Positions 60,044-64,000 of a stretch of DNA of 64,000 nucleotides are shown one piece after another. The notes below the pieces were generated by a model, which had not been told where the DNA came from, ran no database searches, and worked only from the letters and a program-made list of their open reading frames with translations. Numbering within the stretch: the first letter of the stretch is position 1; every line of letters starts with the position of its first letter. The position numbers and the translations under genes are program-made. The DNA is taken from assembly GCF_003369915.1 (NCBI RefSeq), contig NC_046674.1, positions 21,951,657 to 22,015,656 of the forward strand. Direction: 5' to 3'. The DNA comes from Drosophila miranda (Eukaryota; Arthropoda; Insecta; Diptera; Drosophilidae).

Positions 60044-61506
60044 TGTAAAAATTTATCTTGATAAATTAAATTAAATTTCTATTTAGAATTTAAAATCTTG
60101 TTGTCAGTGTTCGTTTATATGAGCCTGGAGAACAGAGCCCACTTAAGCCCCCTTTATTTAATCAGTTCAACGACTTGCGGTAAATGGCGGAAAATATTAC
60201 TAATTGTAAATTCTTCTTGTAGATCCATGCCATCTGAGCTTAAAAAAAAAACCATATCTTTTATCTGAACTGCGCTAAAATGATTAAATTTTCATTATTT
60301 TCGGTGGCATATTAATATACCCACTGGTCTACAATGGGTTAATCGTTCTCCGTCGAGGGCTGGAAACCATATTCCCCGATTTTGATATTCGATTTGATAT
60401 TACTGGCTAGCTAAGACTTTCAGCTCTGAACAAATAATTTTATCTGATTGACGAAATACTTTCGTACAAGACTGGCTATTTATAAGAACTCATGTTGGTT
60501 GGATTGTTTATAGAATAAGGTTTAAACAAAAAAGGTCATGAAAAATTTACATTTTGTACATGTTAGCTACATGGTAACTACACATTGGCTACATATCAAC
60601 TACATATTTATGGAGTGGGGCAATTGTATACCCTATTTCCTTTAATTCATGTTGAAATTCAGCTTTCCAAGCTGATTTGATACATTAATAATGACGTTTT
60701 CTCAGAATGACCTGTTTTAGACCTATTTATGCATTTGATACATTTGAAATGACAAGCAAGTCCTTAATTCTATAATATCCTTCTTCCAAGGGTATGCTAA
60801 ATTTTGCTCATTTTGAATAGCTAGAGATAATAATTTGATCGATCAGTTAAATGGCGTTTATTCTTTGTGTTTGTGCAAATCGATCTTGCAGTAACTTTGA
60901 AGACTAACAAAGAACACCTGTGCGCTAATTCGACTTCAAAACACATATATATAAGTGATTTTATTCTGCATTAAACATTGAAACAGTTTACATTGACCGC
61001 GAGCTTTTTACTTTAGTGTGTACGAATATTAAAAAATGTAAATAAACGAAGGCCTTAAGAGTTTTCCTTAATACTTTGAATTCTTCGGAATACCTCTTGT
61101 GGCCTCTTTTTAGCTGATAGAGCTTTAGGTTATTCAGGAGCTTTCAACAGTTTAACACAATTACCGAAAGACGCAAGCACGGAATACGAAGTTGTAGAGT
61201 CCGCACTACTGATGGGTGGCTTGGGAGATCCTCCCGGTGATCATCTCCAAAAAAAAAAAAAAACGAGTGCTCAATGATGTGTCGAAGACCCATGTCGATG
61301 GCACCCTCTAGTTTAGTCCAGAAGACCATGCTCAATCTCACTAATCTGAACGACAAAGATTGTCTCCATCACAACATCCATACGGAACCATTTATTGGGT
61401 AGTAAATCGATGCCGTCCAATATAGTTAGTTGCTATGTTTAAAGAAGAGTTTTAATAAAAATGTAAAAACAATATCATAACTGAGATATCTAAAGGCAGT
61501 TTTGGT
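60044..61506. other. AT-rich spacer with a dispersed repeat, no gene seen
   Basis: This holds the ODR-4 5' side, the CTACA-type repeat (60495-60660) and about 0.8 kb of AT-rich DNA. A poly(A) run is at 61250-61263. The 70-codon minus-strand frame at 61144-61356 is not recognisable. Confidence 0.45.
60495..60660 (+). repeat. Dispersed repeat with an 11-bp periodic CTACA core (copy B)
   Basis: CTACA occurs at 60567, 60578, 60589 and 60600, exactly 11 bp apart. Flanks AATAAGGTTTAA and AAAAAAGGTCAT on the left, and ATTTATGG and GTTGAAATTC on the right, match the reverse complement of 7861-8030. Confidence 0.7.
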
Positions 61507-62133
61507 TCAGTTCTTTGTAATTCTCAAGTACTTTATGTAATTAACTAGTTTTTCCATTTCCTTATTGTGCATCTCATACACATCATGTGAAACCGACCAG
61601 ACGTCTGTGCTTGCAATCATTTCCATCTCAAAAACATTCCCTTGCTTGTTCCACACAGCATCGGAAAAGTGTTTTTGAACTCTGCGGTACAGTGATCGTG
61701 CACAGAATGTGTTCACGGTTATTTGGTTTACAATTTTGAAGTCTGCTCTATTACTGTACATGGAATTCACTTGATTGTAGTCCTTCCCTAGAGCCGTAGG
61801 CGTCGACAGGAACATATGGTATAAGCGGTTCCGTTCGAGTGGTTTTTTTAGACACAGGAAACACAGACTCTGTGTGTAGTCGTCATTGTACGGATCGATT
61901 GGAGGTGGTGGAGAGCTACATTTCAACAGAATTCCACGTAGGATTGCTGGAAATCTTATAGCGCTGATTTTGGGGTGTGCCTGCCCTGGATCTGTAGCAT
62001 CAGCCGTCTTCTTTATCTCCCAAATGCGAGGAGTGTCTCGACGTCTTCCAGATATATTCAACACTGGAGCTTGGGATGGCTCAATTTTGTCGATGGTGGT
62101 ACTACTGGCACTATTGTTTGTTTCGAATTCCAT
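61507..62133 (-). CDS. Unidentified 208-aa protein
   Basis: This is a single open frame with an ATG at 62133 and a stop at 61507. The N-terminal third is Ser/Thr-rich and polar (MEFETNNSASSTTIDKIEPS). The middle has a Pro run and a short Cys-containing motif (DYTQSLCFLCLKKPLERNRLYH). The C-terminal third is mixed charged with aromatic residues (SLYRRVQKHFSDAVWNK, DVWSVSHDVYEMHNKEMEKL). No signal peptide or membrane segment is evident. Its length, clear ATG and globular composition favour a real gene. I do not recognise the family; a fast-evolving, lineage-restricted gene is possible. Confidence 0.6.
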   Translation of the reverse strand: MEFETNNSASSTTIDKIEPSQAPVLNISGRRRDTPRIWEIKKTADATDPGQAHPKISAIRFPAILRGILLKCSSPPPPIDPYNDDYTQSLCFLCLKKPLERNRLYHMFLSTPTALGKDYNQVNSMYSNRADFKIVNQITVNTFCARSLYRRVQKHFSDAVWNKQGNVFEMEMIASTDVWSVSHDVYEMHNKEMEKLVNYIKYLRITKN

Positions 62134-63108
62134 TGCTTTTGGTTTGATGCTCTCTACAATATATGCTATCGTTACGAATATCTATGCAACAACTAGGCAT
62201 TAAGCACTGACGGCCTTTTAACTGGACGGATTGTTCAGTGGGAGCTCGAAAGCAACAAAATTATTTCGCAAACAAAAGCTCGCACCAAAACAAAAGCTTT
62301 TAATGTTAGTGACGGGAATGGTGCTACTATGAAAATTATTGTCTTTGTACATTTGTATTTGACATCGATAGCTAGGATGTTGGTAAATAAATGTCGAGAA
62401 CATCATTTTTAACAGTGTTTTTTTCCATTTTAATTTAGATTTTGTTTCTTATGATCTTTGTGTGGATGTGTGTGTAGTTAATAAAAAGTATTGATCGTTA
62501 GTAATCATATGTTTTCAGCAATGAAATAAATTTATCATTAGGCATAGACATAACTAAAAACAATAATAAAAACAAACAATAATACAATTATCACTTCCGC
62601 ATCGCAGCAACATTCGCTCTCTGTGGCATTCGCGTTAGGCTTAAACGGTCACCTGATGGACATATTTTTACGTCTATCGGTTGAAATTGCTACTACGGCT
62701 GAAAAAATCCATCGAGCTTATCGATGGTTGAAAATTTAGCCGAACATTGAAAGTTTCTGCAGACCATCACCATCATTGCGCGAAAAAATTGAACCGCCGA
62801 TATGATGGCCGAAACTCCAGTCCCAGCCTCAAACTGAACTCTCAAAGAACTTCTGAATAAAATTTAAAACCGAAGAAAAATTTGATAAACGTTGCAGCAT
62901 TTTTCTTATAAGACAGTGACGTCGGGGGAGAATTTCCCGTGGGCTGTATCCTTTGTTTTATCAGGTTCTTTTTTGTTTGCCAAAGACCTTAAACCAAATC
63001 ATCATTGCCGATAGTAAGAACGAACGAGATTCATTAATTTCTGATATAAGCTTTATATTTTGCATTTTTTTTTTTAAATTCATTTCATTGGTTCCATTCA
63101 TCCTGCAT
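62134..63108. other. Intergenic stretch, no gene seen
   Basis: AT-rich DNA with a perfect inverted repeat, CCATCGA at 62709-62715 and TCGATGG at 62721-62727, around a DRE-like TTATCGATGG. No coding frame with recognisable content is present. Confidence 0.45.
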
Positions 63109-63408
63109 TCACTTCCTCAGCAGAACAGGAGCTGCGCTGAAGGCAGCAGTATAGGGAGATGCCACATAAGGGGAAGCGACATACGGAGAGGCGACGTAAG
63201 GAGATGCCAGGTATGGGGATGCCACATAAGGAGATGCTGCTGCCACGTAGGGTGCCGCAAAGTTTCCGTGATATTCCCGGCTGTAGACAGCAGCTGCTGG
63301 GCCAGCAGCCACCAGAGGCGCAGAGTAGGCGAAAGGAGCCACAATTCCGGGCTTGGCCGAGACGCAGGCAATCAGAGCGACGAAGGCGAGGGCGAAGAAC
63401 TTGAACAT
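63109..63408 (-). CDS. Small secreted Ala/Pro/Tyr/Val-rich cuticle-type protein
   Basis: This is a 99-aa single-exon gene. The signal peptide (MFKFFALAFVALIACVSA, cleaved before KPG) is followed by a short body (GIVAPFAYSAPLVAAGPAAAVYSREYHGN). The C-terminus is built of five-residue units SPYVA/SPYLA. Such AAPA/SPYVA-type low-complexity proteins are common in insect cuticle and in corneal-lens or retinin-like families; they are structural and extracellular. A TATA box (CTATAAAAC on the minus strand, 63477-63485) precedes it. It is paired head-to-head with a close paralogue at 63864 that begins with nearly the same signal peptide. Confidence 0.88.
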   Translation of the reverse strand: MFKFFALAFVALIACVSAKPGIVAPFAYSAPLVAAGPAAAVYSREYHGNFAAPYVAAASPYVASPYLASPYVASPYVASPYVASPYTAAFSAAPVLLRK

Positions 63409-63863
63409 CTTGAATGGATTGTTGTACGGTCGAGTGTTTCAAACTGAACTGATGACAATTGCTGAATGAACGACGTGTTTTATAGCCACCAATCCCACAG
63501 CAGGTCTGCCTGCAGGGCAACCTTCGACCGTTCGAAAAACCAAAGGCTGGTAGTTGGTATTAATTTTTGGCCTGCTTAATGCTGCTTAGTTAAAAGAGAC
63601 TTCCCCACAGCACACGACGCTTGTGTCGCTTGTGCCGAACCACTACGGGGCTACTACATACGTGACTGGCGTGCCCAAAGAGGGGCCTCAGAATTCGGTT
63701 GTTGGGCTGGCGCGAGACCTTGCAAGGCCATTTGGCAGGCACTCAACCTCCACTGTGTGTGGGGAAATAGCTATATAAGCTACGGCCCACCGCCTGTTTG
63801 GGCATCAGTTGCATTTGTTCCATTCAACAAGTAAAACAATAAAAAAAAACCAATCCTCCCAAG
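63409..63863. promoter_or_regulatory. Divergent promoter of the cuticle-type gene pair, two TATA boxes
   Basis: The minus-strand gene has TATAAAAC at 63478-63485 (read on minus). The plus-strand gene has TATATAA at 63773-63779 and an Inr-like TCAGTT at 63805-63810, about 30 bp downstream, as expected. These are the clearest TATA boxes in the window and suit strongly induced tissue-specific genes. Confidence 0.75.
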
Positions 63864-64000
63864 ATGTTCAAGTTCGTCGCCGCCGTTGTCCTCGCTATGA
63901 TTGCCTGCGTTGCCGCCAAGCCCGGAATCGTGGCTCCCCTAGCCTACTCCGCCCCCTACGTTGCTGCCTCTCCCTACGTGGCGGCGTCTCCCTATGTGGC
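63864..64000 (+). CDS. Cuticle-type protein paralogue, 5' part (cut by window end)
   Basis: Forty-five codons are present before the window ends. The signal peptide MFKFVAAVVLAMIACVAA and the mature start KPGIVAPLAYSAP are almost identical to the minus-strand neighbour. Repeated SPYVAA units follow. The body may vary in repeat number between species. The start is fixed by the signal peptide and the context CCAAG before ATG. Confidence 0.88.
   Translation, partial: MFKFVAAVVLAMIACVAAKPGIVAPLAYSAPYVAASPYVAASPYV

Noticed and set aside
63118-63240. Regularly repeated short words on the plus strand, at first sight CRISPR-like
   Set aside because: They are the near-identical codons of the SPYVA repeats of the minus-strand cuticle-type gene.

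Overview
The window is nuclear DNA of a Drosophila species. It holds about twenty compact protein genes with short GT..AG introns, mostly 50-80 bp, AATAAA poly(A) signals, and fly core-promoter words: the DREF site TATCGATA, Ohler motif 1 (GGTCACACT, the M1BP site) and Ohler motif 6 (GGTATATTT). From memory, the gene content and order match the 69C region of D. melanogaster chromosome arm 3L (Muller element D). The proteins differ from the D. melanogaster forms I remember, for example in vihar, so the species probably lies outside the melanogaster subgroup. The obscura group is one possibility; this is inference. No retroviral or LTR element, IS, CRISPR, rRNA or tRNA was recognised.

Layout. 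1-459 is the 3' end of an unidentified gene (+). 786-2503 is a KLHDC4-type kelch protein (+), 2617-3381 is phosphomannomutase Pmm2 (-), 3829-4011 is a SMIM20/MITRAC7-like microprotein (-), and 4295-7175 is melanotransferrin Tsf2/MTf (+). An AT-rich spacer with an 11-bp periodic repeat follows. 8357-10570 is phosphoacetylglucosamine mutase nst (+), 11511-12706 eIF2beta (+), 12788-13420 the telomere-capping OB-fold gene verrocchio (-), and 13787-16327 the Gcn5 acetyltransferase (+). 19303-22575 is trailer hitch (-) with a long 3' side, and 23860-29724 is the citron kinase sticky (+). 30454-32446 is a ZAD C2H2 protein (+), 33173-33777 the E2 enzyme vihar (-), 34108-35317 the WD40 protein EIPR1 (+) and 35391-36102 a KXD1-like protein (-).

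36674-39265 is an aldo-keto reductase locus. One first exon appears to serve two alternative sets of downstream exons, a 59-codon antisense ORF lies between the sets, and an exact 299-bp tandem duplication follows. 44037-45142 is a CRAL-TRIO protein (+), 46996-48985 a synaptotagmin-like double-C2 protein (+), 53282-56815 a secreted TSP1/trypsin-like protease (+) and 57927-60043 an ODR-4 homologue (-). 61507-62133 is an unidentified gene (-). 63109-63408 (-) and 63864-64000 (+, cut by the window end) are a head-to-head pair of Ala/Pro/Tyr-rich cuticle-type genes.

The genes do not form one pathway. Most are broadly expressed housekeeping genes (translation, sugar-phosphate metabolism, chromatin, cytokinesis, ubiquitin, trafficking) with TATA-less promoters, often divergent or tightly convergent. 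The cuticle genes at the right end have clear TATA boxes. The large gene-poor stretches (39.7-44.0 kb and 49.0-53.3 kb) are rich in simple repeats and look like regulatory or intergenic DNA.
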